64,000 nucleotides of DNA from Nematopogon swammerdamellus (Eukaryota; Arthropoda; Insecta; Lepidoptera; Adelidae). Shown here in pieces: positions 10,640-22,092 of the stretch (the first letter of the stretch is position 1; each line of letters opens with the position of its first letter). The notes under the pieces were generated by a model, which saw only the letters and a list, made by a program, of their open reading frames with translations, did not search any database and was not told the origin of the DNA. The stretch spans positions 17,381,791 through 17,445,790 of the forward strand of contig OX336344.1 of assembly GCA_946902875.1 (NCBI GenBank), written 5' to 3'. Position numbers and translations under genes: made by a program.

Positions 10640-10745
10640 TAACTATAAAATGGGGTTCTTCAAAAGGCGTGTCAGTCAATAAACTAGGCGAAGATATTTT
10701 TGTCCGCCTTGTAGCTGGCATGGCGCCTTTCTGAGCGTGGTTTGG
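10640..10745 (+). mobile_element. LINE 3' fragment
   Basis: 'GGCATGGCGCCTTTCTGAGC' with 'GTGGTTTGGAG' matches the stop-codon region of the RT fragment at 3060-3375; 'TTCTTCAAAAGGCGTGTCAG' matches its F-K-R segment. A short dead copy. Confidence 0.5.
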
Positions 10746-10985
10746 AGTGGAGTGGCGTTATTCGGTATTTGATATTCCATTTAGCATTTGGATAAACTTG
10801 AATACAAAAAGCAAGAATTTTGTTCAGAACCCTTTTTTTTATTTGTCTTATTTGTAAAGATCGGGCTTTAGAATATTAACAGAGATAATTAATGCCTTAA
10901 GCATGGTTACTCGTTTAATGCATTATTTTGGAAATACTAAAGATGCAATTACTCAATGTTTTGATTAAAAACTGTACTGTAACTA

Positions 10986-11239
10986 TACGTGTCCCGCGAT
11001 CTAGAACCACTGCAACTGCAGGGATGTGTGTTCTATCGCTAATTCCACGGGGAGTACTTGGAGGAGCTGTTTAACGCGATTCCGCCGTCCCCTTTCCACC
11101 TTCAAGAGAGGCGTGAATGGGCACCTGTCAGGCCAGCATGGCATTCGCAGCCCCCGCATGCGACCGAATGTCCATGGGCGTCGCCAGACACCTTATGGGT
11201 GGCTCGGCGCCACATGTCGCGCTTACATAAAAAAAAACA
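10986..11239 (+). pseudogene. CR1/Jockey-type RT C-terminal fragment
   Basis: Same family as 5966-6392 ('TCTAGAACCACTGCAACTGC', 'GGAGGAGCTGTTTAACGCGA'), but the middle, including the W-N-x-L-P block, is deleted. It jumps from 'CCCTTTCCACC' straight to 'TTCAAGAGAGGCGTGAATGG'. It ends in the usual 'GGCGCCACATGTCGCGCTT' and an A run. Confidence 0.7.
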
Positions 11240-12611
11240 ACGCGTTGCCTGTGTAAACCGCCATGTTTACGTCATGTAAGCGAAGTGCGCTCTCAGCAGA
11301 AAGCGCTGCAGACTCTGTGTCCGTCTTGTGGTTCAGAGCTCAGATAAATATTCCTCCGAGCGAGTTACGCATAAAAAAGCGATTCCACCGCCGCTGAATC
11401 AATAACATCAGAAATGCAGACGTAAATTGGTTCCCGGCTCCTTTTTATTTTATTTTGTTTCTCCTGGGCGGGGGAGGGATTCACAGAAGAAGGGGAGGGA
11501 GTTGTGTTCCCGGCCCAGTTCTGTTTACAGGGAAAATATTTTCATTTCGCGGAGGGCGAGCTGTATAAGAAAAGTGAGCAATTTTTCTCTCTTCGTTTAA
11601 AATGTGATTTCAATTAATTATTTGTAGTTCGTACGCGAACTTTGTGCCCCAGAGTAAATTCAGTTTGAATCTCGGCAGCCTGGTTCAATAATGAAACAGC
11701 AAATATTCAGTAAATACCTTCTTAATAATATTTTTATTTGTACCAGAATGTGTGTGTTGTTACTGTAGAGGTCGCTGTTGAAACTTAGATTTGTATTCGA
11801 ATGAGAATTGCTTTTGGTAATAAAAAGGTCGCTCAAGCTTTACGGCCTTCAGTAACCTTGTTGACTTTGTTGTCTGAAATAGTATTTGCGATCCAGACGG
11901 AAGATCCCGCCATATACTCGGAGTATGTTAAAGGATTACTGTTTACAACTGGAGTTGATGGAAAAGCCTAAGCCGTAAAAAACAAAATCGGAGTAAAAAA
12001 GAAGTTTAAGAGCATAATGTCCACCTCGGCATCCTTTACTAACGTAATATTTAACGTACTGTTGAAAATTTATTTTGTATCGACTTTTATTGTTATTATC
12101 AGTGCTTCCATAAGACAACTTTTAATATTACATAGTTAAATGTAACATAATTATTTTGTACGTAACTATAATTTGATAAAATTTGTAGCTCGTAATATGG
12201 CAGCTTGTTGAAATGTAGGTACCAGGTAGATACATACATAGTATCGTGAAAACTAAACCATAGTACAAGTTAACAAGTTTTGTTTGTGGTGACCATCTAA
12301 AATTTAGTATTTTTTCGTCTCCGAAAGTCCAAATGTGACATATAATTTTTTTCTAATTAAATTTTTTAATGTAGCCCTCACGGTGTCACGACATTCCGAA
12401 GCCATCTTATTATATTTTCATAAATAGAAACAGAATGCAAGCCTAAGTATAATACAATTTACAACAAGTTTACAAAATAAAAATAAAATAAACCTAATAA
12501 TTATTAGACTGTATGTACCGTTGACAGAGAGGAAGCCTAACTACTGCTAGTAAAATATATATTTTTTTATTGAATTGATCGTTTATTATCATAAAGGTTC
12601 TTTACCATCCC
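11240..12611. other. no recognised feature
   Basis: About 1.4 kb with no repeat shared elsewhere in the window and no ORF resembling a protein family. A 60-codon minus frame at 11936-12118 is unsupported. 11420-11570 is locally G-rich. Unique sequence of unknown nature. Confidence 0.4.
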
Positions 12612-12700
12612 GTTAGGGAGGAAGGAAGGAAGGGAGGGAGGGAGGGAGAGAGGACGAGAGAGAGAGAGAGAGAGAGGGAGACAGGGAGGGAGAGAGAATA
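12612..12700. repeat. GGGA/GA microsatellite
   Basis: Purine-rich run: GGAA and GGGA units, then (GA)n with 'GGACGAGAGAGAGAGA'. A similar composite run is at 20090-20180, which suggests it belongs to a dispersed element rather than arising twice. Confidence 0.9.
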
Positions 12701-12782
12701 TAAGAGAAACGATAGTTTATTATCATATTTGCATTTAAATCGGATCGAGTCTACAGCGAGCAAAGCCGCGGGCAAAAGCTAG
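12701..12782 (+). mobile_element. Helitron-like 3' end
   Basis: Ends 'CGAGCAAAGCCGCGGGCAAAAG' with CTAG at 12779-12782 followed by T, the CTRR-T pattern of Helitron 3' termini. The purine microsatellite just upstream is probably internal to the same element. Confidence 0.6.
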
Positions 12783-12904
12783 TGTTTTATAAGTTTGACA
12801 TACTTTCAGGACTTAGGTAAGTTACATCACAGCAGCCGAGCACAGCGTTCAGCAAAGTATGCATGTTAGTGACATGAAGATAAATTAAACGTTTCAACTT
12901 ATCG

Positions 12905-13196
12905 ATCCGTTTAAAACAATTCGGTTTTTTTGCATCCCTATAAGCTGGACTTACCAAGAATGCATATGAATCGGTTGTCCTCCACAGAACTGGTAAACTC
13001 TGGAACGCTCTCCCTGCCCACATATTTTTCCCCGAGTATAGTTTCGGGTCCTTCAAGAGAGGCGTGAATAGGCAGGCACCTGTCAGGCCGGCATGGCATT
13101 CGCAACCTCCGCATACGACTGAATGTCCATGGACGTCGTTAGACACCTTATGGGTGGCTCAGTCGGGGCTACGTGTCGCACTTTCGATAAAAAAAA
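12905..13196 (+). pseudogene. CR1/Jockey-type RT C-terminal fragment
   Basis: The plus strand reads '..RTGKLWNALPAHIF' (about 12985-13026), then 'FGSFKRGVNRQ', the L-W-N-x-L-P and F-K signatures of a non-LTR RT end. It continues to the family 3' end and an A9 run at 13190. A 5-bp duplication 'GGCAGGCA' sits at the start of the 'CACCTGTCAGG' segment. Best-preserved W-N-x-L-P block of this family in the window. Confidence 0.75.
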
Positions 13197-13580
13197 AACC
13201 GGCCAAGTGCGAGTCGAACGCGGGCACTGAGGGTTCCCTCACGCCATCTATGGCGTGTATTATGAAATGCTCCATATTAGTTAAAATTCATGATTAGTTA
13301 AAATACTTTATACTGTTGGTAGATGGCGCTGATAAACTTTTTAGTTTATACTAAAAAAATATGAAAAGGATTTTTTTAAATTTATCATATTTTTATTATT
13401 TGCTGTTATATCGGCCATAATAACACATATTCTGTGAAAATTTCAACGGGCTACCTATTACGGTTCAAGAGATACAGCCCTCGGACAGACGGACGAACGG
13501 ACGGACCGACAGACAGATATACAGACAGACGGCGTAGGCTTAGTAATAGGGTCCCGTACGACGGATACGGAACCCTAAAA
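13188..13580 (+). mobile_element. interspersed repeat 'GGCCAAGTGCGAGT ...'
   Basis: Complete copy: 'ACCGGCCAAGTGCGAGTCG' at the left, 'CACGCCATCTATGGCG' inside, GACAGACGGACG tandem units, and 'GATACGGAACCCTAAAAAAA' at the right. It abuts the A tail of the preceding LINE fragment. Confidence 0.8.
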
Positions 13581-13655
13581 AAAAGCTATGGTATAGCGGA
13601 TCTACGGAACCCGCCGTGCGTGAGTAAAACTCGTACTTGACCGATTTTTTTTTAT
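13581..13655. repeat. second fragment of the same repeat
   Basis: 'CGGAACCCGCCGTGCGTGAG' and 'ACTCGTACTTGACCG' are the terminal 50 bp of the family in the other orientation, so this locus is a partial inverted pair. Confidence 0.5.
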
Positions 13656-13874
13656 TTGAGAATATTTCTAGAACAATCACAAGTAACTATGATGAAACCA
13701 CAGAGAAAATAGCCGGAAGACAAATCATTCGAGTCCTCTCTACGGCGAACATAAAAGCAGGAAGCGCCACTGAAAAGGTTCCTTATAACTGTTATGGCCG
13801 GAGCAGAGCAGTCTGGTGCACTTAAGCATCTATAATTGCTTTAAAGTTGCGGCACGGGCGTATGCGAGACAGCA

Positions 13875-15026
13875 CTAAGAAACAGCGGCGACTCCTGGTC
13901 CTGAATATTGGGTTGGCTCTGGCTAAGGATTTTTTTTTCATAATTTCATAACTTAGGTACCTACGCGTTAATTTATTTCTACCACAATGAGTTCAAAAAC
14001 TGAAAGACGATTACGATATAGATAGTTTATAATATTTAGTTTAAATGATTTATTTTGCTCACTTACGATTTATTTGTCTGTAGACTGGTACCTACTGGTT
14101 ATGTCAAAGCTGTCGAGTTGCAGCCGACAACAGCGACGTCTCCTCTGGCACGACGACGACGAGACAGGCATACAAGCTTGAATTGTTACATTTTATTTGT
14201 ACATGAAGTGCACTCTTCGTTCCACAGACAAGAAATATTCGATGACTCGATCGTGAAAATCTTCTTTCTTCCTCAATTTTGTTAGCAACTCCTTTTCCAC
14301 AGATGTGTAAGAGTGCCTAAATTACTGAGTCTCTCTTGTCCTTGAGTGCTCCGTAGATAGCTCGGTAGGAGTTTGCCATTATAATTACCAATAAATCACT
14401 TTAAATTTAACAACACTGCACAGGATTCATCCATACAAAGTCCATACCTACATAACGGAATATATGCAGCTATCAACTCGCGAGCCAATGCGCACACAAC
14501 ACACCTAGCCTAGCTCGCTAGTCGCATCGCATCGCACTTCGCACAGCACAAGAATACTCGTCGTGTGGACGCAGCGCGCACACACCCACACACGCAACAC
14601 ACACACACACCTAGCTCGCTCGCTAGCTCGCTCTACTCGCTACCGCGTCACTAAATGCACTCCCCGCTGCGCCAACTCGAAAGGCTGATCAGCGGGTCCG
14701 CGCGGGACGGGGGGGACATCGGTCGCTTCCGCCTTGTATGGAATACGATGGCGCTTCAAAATGTAGCCAACCGGCCAATGAATGCCTTGATGTGTCGTCA
14801 TTCGCCGTCGCCCGCGTTTGACGCGCGCGAAATTTGAAATTAAGTAACGGGTACGGGATTGACGTTTTATCTTATTAATCGTGGATTATATGACATAAAT
14901 AATATAACTCCGAAATTTTTTCACATTTATTTTAGCCTGATACTTCTGTATTAATGGTGTCATTCATTTTATTCGGTTTGGCGGCGCCAACCTCGCCAAC
15001 TGAGAGGAGTCGCCGCTGCTAAGAAA
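13875..15026 (-). mobile_element. hAT-type non-autonomous element, copy 1
   Basis: Element 13883-15018 (1,136 bp) starts CAGCGGCGACTCCT and ends with its inverse AGGAGTCGCCGCTG. It is flanked by a perfect 8-bp direct repeat CTAAGAAA (13875-13882 and 15019-15026). CAG..CTG ends with 8-bp TSDs are the hAT hallmark. The body is the reverse complement of 47537-48701. Inside are a GC-rich, CA-repeat-rich part (14450-14660) and, on the minus strand, a broken version of the 68-codon ORF intact in copy 2: an extra base gives a stop after V-I and 24 bp are missing. No transposase. Confidence 0.92.
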
Positions 15027-15043
15027 CTATCCTCAAGTTATCG

Positions 15044-15409
15044 TTAAGACGCCTAGACCAGCTAAAAACTCGTATCTGCAAAAAATTCTGATAATTCGCA
15101 CTATTTACGAAGCATTTTGAAAAGAGTTGAAATAATAGATACATATTATAACGAATTGCCATATTTTCGTATAAACATTGCATTACATTTCCATACATAT
15201 TCTGACATTACCTAAGTAATCGAAAAGTTCAAATACTTTTTTGAGCAAATATCAGAATGTATATAGAAATTTGTAACAATTTGTATACTAAAGTATGGTA
15301 ATTCGTTAATTATATCTATCGATCCAACTCTTTCCAAAGTGCCATTTCGTAATTAGTCCGATATTGAAATTTTTTGCAGATACGTGGTTTTGGCTGGTCC
15401 GCGCCTTAA
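15044..15409. mobile_element. TTAA-flanked MITE
   Basis: Flanked by TTAA at 15044-15047 and 15406-15409. The ends mirror each other over about 40 bp: GACGCCTAGACCAGCTAAAA with 'CGTATCTGCAAAAAATT', against the inverse of 'AATTTTTTGCAGATACG' and 'GGCTGGTCCGCGCC'. 358 bp, no ORF. A TTAA target suggests mobilisation by a piggyBac-type transposase, though the terminal bases are not the usual CCC. Confidence 0.75.
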
Positions 15410-15693
15410 CATGAATGGCCTAATAAGGTCTTGGTTGGAAACGTTTCGGAGAGGCAAATTGAATATGTGTAGACGACTTGAAGGAGACTGAACACACGTA
15501 CACACACAGACGTATCTCCAGCAGTGGAAACTATATCGCTGACTGACTGACTGTGCCTAGAATTTTGATATGTCAAGCAAGACGCACGAGTAGATTACAA
15601 TAATTTATTCATTAACAATATTATAACATAGAAATAAAATATATTAACATAGAAATAATAGGAATTTAAATAACGAAATATCAGAATCGTTAA

Positions 15694-16173
15694 TATACAG
15701 GATGTTTCAGGATAGCCTTGAGAAACTTCAGGAATAGAAAGTACTCATTATTGGAAGGAAAAAATCCTTATCACTCAAATCGAAATTACGTATTTTTTTT
15801 TTCATACAAAAATTGTAAATTGTTTTAAAAACTCGATGGACAGTGAGTCTGGGGTCAGTCAGACAAAAGTACTGTCTAGGTCCAGTCCCCTTTTTATTTT
15901 GATGTCATTGAGTTTTCAGTATTTGGAATTTACCTACATGCAGTTCAATTCTACTAGTTGTGCATGCAACATATCAACATATCTATGAGTTTGTGATTTT
16001 ATTTTTATTTAATAAAGACGGAGGTTAATCGTCCATCAAATCTTGATGAAGCGATTTTAATCAAAAAGTACTATAAAATGACCGAATCTGGGAAAATGTT
16101 TCAGAGCTTTTCGTCTTCAAATATGGACACCTTTCGAACCCTGAAGTTACGAAATCCTATCCTGAAACACCGT
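15694..16173. mobile_element. mariner-like MITE, copy 2
   Basis: Begins 'TATACAGGATGTTTCAGGAT' and ends 'TCCTATCCTGAAACACCGTG'. Aligns end to end with copies at 6878 and 60114. No ORF. Confidence 0.85.
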
Positions 16174-16249
16174 GCCTAAAGACAGGTGCAATACAAGTAA
16201 AAAAAAATTAAGTTACATTAGGCCGACAAAATAAATCGTTAAAAAAAAT

Positions 16250-16355
16250 TGAACTGGCTAAATGTTTAATGTTAAAAACAATGAATCCGAGTGCAGTGTA
16301 CTTACTGTCTATGGATGATGAATAAAGAATAAAGAAACCAATAGGTCACATAAGC
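16250..16355. repeat. interspersed repeat, two copies
   Basis: 'GAACTGGCTAAATG' and GAATCCGAGTGCAGTGTA followed by 'TATGGATGATGAATAAAGAA' recur in the same order at 33190-33300. The A-rich, AATAAAG-bearing end looks like a retrotransposed 3' tail. Confidence 0.55.
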
Positions 16356-17124
16356 TGGTCAAAATATACCAACAATTAATAAACCATTCGCTAATAAAAT
16401 AGGTATTATTCATTTCTGTGTCATTCGAAATAATATATATATGACAATAGGAGTATGACAATATTCCACAGACGTTCAGCACGTTTAGGAAGAGCTTAGG
16501 TATTTTGTTGTATTATGCACATTTGCGGTGTGAACGAACGGTGTGAAAGCCTCATTCATACTGAAAGGTGGCCATTTTCAACTGATGAAAACTTCTGGTA
16601 CTTCAGTCGAGGGCGCCGAGACTCTTTCCTGTGGTTATTTTTCCACAAAGCTCTCTGAAAAAATTCTCTCTCTTTGTAAGTGCGGTCATCAGTTGGCGGC
16701 GTCGCGCATAACGCCAGCCCGTCAGCATATTAATGTGTCCGTAATAAATGAACGCGTCCGCGTAGGGGCGGGGACGGGAAGGAGAGGGAAGGGGAGGGGA
16801 GGGCAGGGGCAGGCTAGGTGAGTGAGACAGCGAGAGCCCAACTTAAATTTAATTAAAAAAATTACGGTGCAAGCCTTTAACTTCCAACTATAAATATTCT
16901 TAACTGTTCTTATAAACCATTTATTTTGATAATTTCAACCTAATATTTCAGTAAGGCAGTTTAGGACGACTTTATTTATATGACAATATTCAGTTAAAAT
17001 TAAATTAAGTTATTGTTTTCTCTCACTCTATATGCTAAATCAACACCGCATATGTACACTAGGAGCGCGCGTTCGTATTGTGCATAGGTGTGCTCCAAAG
17101 TGCTAAGTGCGTAGTATACGAAGA
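16356..17124. other. no recognised feature
   Basis: Unassigned. 16755-16820 is a GGGA/GGGGC-rich stretch. A 92-codon plus frame at 16543-16821 has no recognisable family and runs into this low-complexity stretch. Confidence 0.4.
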
Positions 17125-18072
17125 ATCAACATTAGATGTAACCGGCATCTGAAGTAACAGCATAAGACGTGACCACCATGCGAAGTAACATCATAGATGT
17201 AACTGCCATGTGAAGTAACAGCATAAGGTGTAACCGCCTCTGAAGTAACAGCATAAGGTGTAAGCGTCATCTGAAGTAACAGCATAAGACGTGACCACCA
17301 TGCGAAGTAACATCATAGATGTAACCGCCATGTGAAGTAACAGCATAAGGTGTAACCGCCTCTGAAGTAACAGCATAAGGTGTAAGCGTCATCTGAAGTA
17401 ACAGCATAAGACGTGACCACCATGCGAAGTAACATCATAGATGTAACCGCCATGTGAAGTAACAGCATAAGGTGTAACCGCCTCTGAAGTAACAGCATAA
17501 GGTGTAAGCGTCATCTGAAGTAACAGCATAAGACGTGACCACCATGCGAAGTAACATCATAGATGTAACCGCCATGTGAAGTAACAGCATAAGGTGTAAC
17601 CGCCTCTGAAGTAACAGCATAAGGTGTAAGCGTCATCTGAAGTAACAGCATAAAATGTGACCGCCATGTGAAGTAACAGAATAAGAGCTACGTTATCTCA
17701 CACCGCGTAAACAATGACGACCATCCCCAGAGGCAGCTGGGAAGGGCGACCGGTGCCAAAAGAGGTGAAGTAACAGCATAAGATGTAACCGTCAACTGAA
17801 GTAACGGCAAAATAAAATCTGACTATCATGTGAATTAACAACATAAGATGTGACCGCTATGTGAAGTAACAGCATAAGATGTAACCGCCCTGTGAAGTAA
17901 CAGCATAAGATGTAACCGCCCTGTGAAGTAACAGCATAAGATGTAACCGCCCTGTGAAGTAACAGCATAAGTTGTGACCGCCATGTGAAGTAACAAAATA
18001 AGAGCCACGTTATCTCACACCGCGTAGACAATGACGAACATCCCTAGGGGCTGCCGGGAAGGGCGACCGGCG
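17125..18072. repeat. hierarchical minisatellite
   Basis: Built from about 30-bp monomers of the form GAAGTAACAGCATAAGATGT plus 'AACCGCC..'. Between about 17150 and 17640 four different monomers form a 122-bp higher-order unit repeated four times almost without change. 17680-17757 and 17993-18072 are two copies of a non-monomer block ('TTATCTCACACCGCGTA', 'GGGAAGGGCGACCGG'), so array plus flank has been duplicated as a unit. Minus-strand frames of 61 codons here are periodic by-products. Confidence 0.95.
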
Positions 18073-18943
18073 CTGCAACCTCGGACAGGAAGAAAAATGG
18101 ACGCGCAATAAATGCATCCAGTAATGAAATCACGTTTGCAATTGCGCGTGAATTTTTATCTCATTTTACTCGCTAAATGCTGGGCTTTCCGCGCTGCGGA
18201 GGGTTTCTGCGGGATTTACAGCAATTACGCAAAATTGATTTTATAAATTATCAAGCGAGTGAGTTTACTTCACAGGTTTTTACATATAGAACTGTTTTTA
18301 TAAAACCCCTTAAGACAAAACCATTTTGGTATAGTCTTCCCTAGAAAAAAGGCATTGCTTCCACCATATTGTTTGCAACCAACGAATACGCATCGGAAGT
18401 GTACTGTTTATTATAAATTTAGGAAAAAAATATTTTAGCTAGCACATACAACTTCATTGAGTGTAAAAATTTTTGTACTCTGGAAAATGGTCTTTAATAA
18501 AACTTCTTTCATCGTCCTCGTGTGTGATAGTGTAAATTTTTTTCATTGTATGGTCAACTGTTAGTGAATAAATACCTTTCTTCCTTTCTAAAAGACAATT
18601 AATAGTACTCAGTTCTTTATTTAAACCATTCACAATCAGCTATTGAAAAAAAATATCATCACAAACAATTTCAACTTAAGCTTACAACTAATTTCGTAAT
18701 AGCAAAGTTGCCGGCATCAAACCGATCTTGGGCTTGCGGGACAAATAAACTCTGTCTACATGAAAGCTCACTCCGTGAAATAGGTTTTATGGCTCTGAAA
18801 AATTGGATTTCAGCGTTACCCTCCCCTGCCAACGCCGGTTCATAATAAAGCTATTTAACCGTGAACGGAATAGAACAAGGAAGAGTTCTTTGCAAGCGTG
18901 AAATTTCTCTACAATGAAACTTACGTATTTTATAGGCTTATTG
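18073..18943. other. no recognised feature
   Basis: Unique AT-rich sequence. No shared repeat, ORF or structured element recognised. Confidence 0.4.
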
Positions 18944-19288
18944 TTTTTTTATGGAAACTGACACCTACAACATCCGTGATGTCAGCCCATAAGACCGGAT
19001 GAACTAGGTGCCATGTCGGTGTTTCCCTTCATTTCATGTCGGCTACGCTGAAATTGACGGAAAACACGAACTATTTACATAGCCGTTTCGACCGACGTTT
19101 CATTCAGTGCGGTGGTACCAACCCGGGCGGGATAAACCCTAACACCTAGAAAGGTAAGTAGGGAAGGGACTTACAGTTTTGCGTGGAATGCGAACTACGG
19201 TCAACCTCCAACGGTCGAGCCGTCGGCCATCCAAGTACTGACCGCGCCCAGGTGCGCCGACCGCACCCACTGAGCTGCCGAGGCTGAC
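18944..19288 (-). mobile_element. SINE, near full length
   Basis: Minus-strand copy from a T run through B1 to the head end 'CACTGAGCTGCCGAGGCTGA'. The terminal 'GGTTGGCTACATC' segment is deleted: 'AACTGACACCTACAACATCC' joins directly. Confidence 0.8.
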
Positions 19289-19446
19289 AAACGGCTATGT
19301 GAAACAAGTAGCGGCTCAGCTAAACATCTTTTTCTTGCAGATATGGACTGGACACAGTATAATAGTTTCTTCCAGTCAACATTCCTTATTGCAGACCAAA
19401 CAACAACAAACAATGATACACGACACATTTAGATACATTTCGTACC

Positions 19447-19777
19447 GTGTGGGGCCGGTACTTTAAAAGAATAGACCCACTGCATCTCTCCCCGAGTATG
19501 TCGTAAAAGGCGACTACGGGATATGACTCCCTTCCTATATTACTAGGTTGTATTAGGTAGTATTTAACCCGCCCGGGTTGGTACCACCGCATTGAATGAA
19601 AGGTCGGTCGAAACGACTATGTAAATAGTTTGTGTTTTCCGTCCAGTTCAGTGTAGCCGGCACGACCGAAGGGAAGCACTGTGCACACGTGGCACCAAGT
19701 TCAACCGGTGTTATGGGCGGACATCACGGATGTTGTAGGTGATGTAGCCAACCGTGTCAGTTTCCATAAAAAAAAAC
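19447..19777 (+). mobile_element. composite SINE, H2 head on B1 body
   Basis: Second copy of the H2-B1 arrangement ('GTGTGGGGCCGGTAC', 'GTCGTAAAAGGCGACTACGG', then 'TTAACCCGCCCGGGTTGG') ending in A9. The junction is at the same place as at 8752 and 35565. Confidence 0.85.
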
Positions 19778-20089
19778 GACGAAAACATACAGAAGAACAG
19801 TTGAAATCTACTTCATAAAATTCTCTATACCGACGCACTGACAGACAACGCACAGCCTAAACCGGCGGATCTAGAAGTGTGAAATTTTGCACAGGAGTTC
19901 CTTACATAACGTAAATGAACACTGAGAATGAGGATTTTTGAAAATTCATCCCCTAAGTGTATTAAATAGGGGATGAAAGTTCGTATTGAAGTTCGTAATT
20001 TTTTAAGTTAGAAATATGGAAATTGGTGTTTAGGCTTCTGTTTATAAATACAAGTTAGTTCTATAAGCGTTTTGGGAAGTTCATGCCCT
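19778..20089. other. Helitron-like interior, tentative
   Basis: Holds 'CCGGCGGATCTAGAAGTGTG' followed by AT-rich sequence and leads into the purine microsatellite. The order is like other Helitron-type insertions, but no terminus is visible. Confidence 0.3.
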
Positions 20090-20182
20090 AAGAGGAAGGG
20101 AGGGAGGAAGCGATAATGGAGGGAGCGATGAATGGAGGGAGGGAGAGAGGACGAGAAGACGGAGGGAGAGAGAGAGAGAATA
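20090..20182. repeat. GGGA/GA microsatellite
   Basis: Same composite purine run as 12612-12700, including 'GGGAGGGAGAGAGGACGAGA'. Confidence 0.85.
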
Positions 20183-20745
20183 TTGCGTCGACTCGAATTA
20201 AGCATAACCTACTATGCCGCGAGCGGTCACAAAGAAACAATAGCTAATAGGATAGTGTAATGTGCTGACGATGCGATAGTGTCTTGAAAACAGACCGAGA
20301 CAGCTAGTCTGCCATCTTTATTGAACCCTGTTGCACAGGGGATTCGGTTCAAAACTGATGACGTTAAAGTCCGGGGTAGATCATGGTAGGGTGGGGGTGG
20401 GGACGGGGGCGTACAGGTTAGAGGGGTGGTGGGTGGGGTGGAGTTAGCAGCTGAACAAGCGTTGTGACTTGTGTCACGTAAGATACTTTTACAGCACAAC
20501 CTACAAACCTGAAATCAGGGGGTTGCAAGTTCTGCTGAGTATAGATGAAGGGAGAAGTTGACTATCGATAGGTGAACATTTAGTCACCGACGACGAAGAA
20601 TTTTCTTGGAATTAAATGAAATTATACTTTATTGAACAAAATATGACTGGAACAGGAAAGGTTCAATGTGGAACCGTGCAAGTTGACTGTTCGCAAAAAT
20701 TATGCGACGTCATCGTGAAGGTGCAATAGATCGAAAATTTGAAGA
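20183..20745. other. no recognised feature
   Basis: Unassigned. 20380-20445 is a G-rich (GGGGTGGGG) low-complexity stretch responsible for a 90-codon minus frame that I do not support. Confidence 0.4.
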
Positions 20746-21127
20746 TAATGGGTCGTTCCGCCATTTCGTTCAAGTTGCATTCCCGCGCAATAAAAGCGTG
20801 TGAAAATGTATGTTTTTTTAAATAATTTTATTGAAATATATAGGTTTAGATGAAAGGAAAAAGTAGTATTTAACGAATCAGACATTTGTCCATTAAATTA
20901 AATAAAAAAAAATAAAAACCTTCAAAATTCTCATTCCTATCCTCTTCCAAACGAAGGATCAGTATTTAGTATAATTTTTTTTTTTAGTTTCTTCAAGTAA
21001 AATGAGTATATTAATAAACCCACCTATAGTGTAACTAATAACGCATGTTTCTTTGGGATTCATTTATTTTTAGAGCCATTATATCATAAAAAGAATTAAT
21101 ATTTCATTTTTGTCCGTGGAAAAGCGT

Positions 21128-21550
21128 CATTACCTTCCGCAGAAGTGGTATTACAAATTAGACAGAGTGTGACCCGACTTTAGCCTTCGCTCTACGCTCC
21201 GCACGTCGAACGCCCCTCATTGTGTCCCTGAATCTAGACAGGAGAGGACGAGCATCGCTGGGGAAGAAAATACTCACGATCTTCGTGCTCATCAACTACT
21301 TTGTCACCGTCCAGGCATCATTACCTTCCGGCTTTTTTTAACATAAGTACACGATATAAAAATTTCATTTAAATCTTAATGAATCAGATTTTAGTCAGAA
21401 TATTCGTTAATTAATATAATACATTTGTAATATCAGTAATAAGGGAGCAATTAAAGAAATACATCAAAATTTCATTACCCTCCTTTTCATTACCTTCATT
21501 TACCCTCAAAATGTTTGCCGGACGGTAATGAAGGGGTTCGGATGGTAATG
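21128..21550. repeat. CATTACC motif cluster, left side
   Basis: CATTACC at 21128, 21319, 21473 and 21488 on the plus strand, and its inverse GGTAATG at 21524 and 21544. Several extend to CATTACCTTCCG. Could be subterminal transposase-binding sites; this is inference. Confidence 0.6.
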
Positions 21551-21568
21551 AAATGTTTACTTGATTTT

Positions 21569-21885
21569 CCTTCCCTCCTACCTAACTGGGTAGTAGGTTA
21601 TATCCCGCCCGTGTTGGTACCACCGCAGCACTGAATGAAACGTTGGTCCAAACGGCTATGTAAACGTCCGAATGTCCATGGTCATCGTTGGACACCTTAT
21701 GGATGGCTTGGCGCCATATGTCGGGCTTTAAATAAAGCAAAATATTTCGTGTTTTCACTCGAGTTCAGTGTAGCCGACACGATGAAAGGAAAGTACTATC
21801 AGGGCACCTAGTTCACCAAGGTGTTATGGGCTGACATCACGGATGTTGTAGGTGAAGTAAACATGTCAGCGTTCACAAAAAAAAT
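21569..21885 (+). mobile_element. SINE body B1 split by a LINE tail
   Basis: B1 starts at about 21569 ('CTAACTGGGTAGTAGG'), is interrupted after 'GGCTATGTAAA', and resumes at 'CGTGTTTTC' (about 21753) to its 3' end and A8 tail. The interruption is the CR1-type LINE 3' tail at 21665-21752. The SINE is therefore older than that insertion. Confidence 0.75.
21665..21752 (+). mobile_element. CR1-type LINE 3' tail inserted in SINE
   Basis: 'CGTCCGAATGTCCATGG ... GGCGCCATATGTCGGGCTTT' and an A-rich end: only the last 85 bp of the LINE family, a strongly 5'-truncated retrotransposition. Confidence 0.7.
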
Positions 21886-21984
21886 TGTGTGCACGTAGTA
21901 AGTAGTACATAAATAATAAAAATCCAATAAAACTGGACTTTTAATTCTATTTGGCACGTAAGTATCTACCTATCGTATACTGCA

Positions 21985-22092
21985 GTACGGGGTTTAACCC
22001 GACCGGGTCGGCACCAACGCACTGACTGAAGTTCGGTCGAAATGCTATAAAAATTGTTCATGTTTTTGACCAGTTAAGTGTAGCCGGTTCAA
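21985..22092 (+). mobile_element. SINE body B1 fragment
   Basis: 'GGGTTTAACCCGACCGGG' to 'GTTAAGTGTAGCCGG', a diverged internal piece of B1. Confidence 0.65.

Noticed and set aside
17103..17620. Overlapping 61-codon minus frames reading as a leucine/tyrosine-rich repeat protein
   Set aside because: They are by-products of the minisatellite period and share no protein family features.
17125..18031. Regular 30-bp repeats resembling a CRISPR array
   Set aside because: There are no unique spacers between constant repeats; the whole unit repeats, with a 122-bp higher-order period. The setting is eukaryotic.
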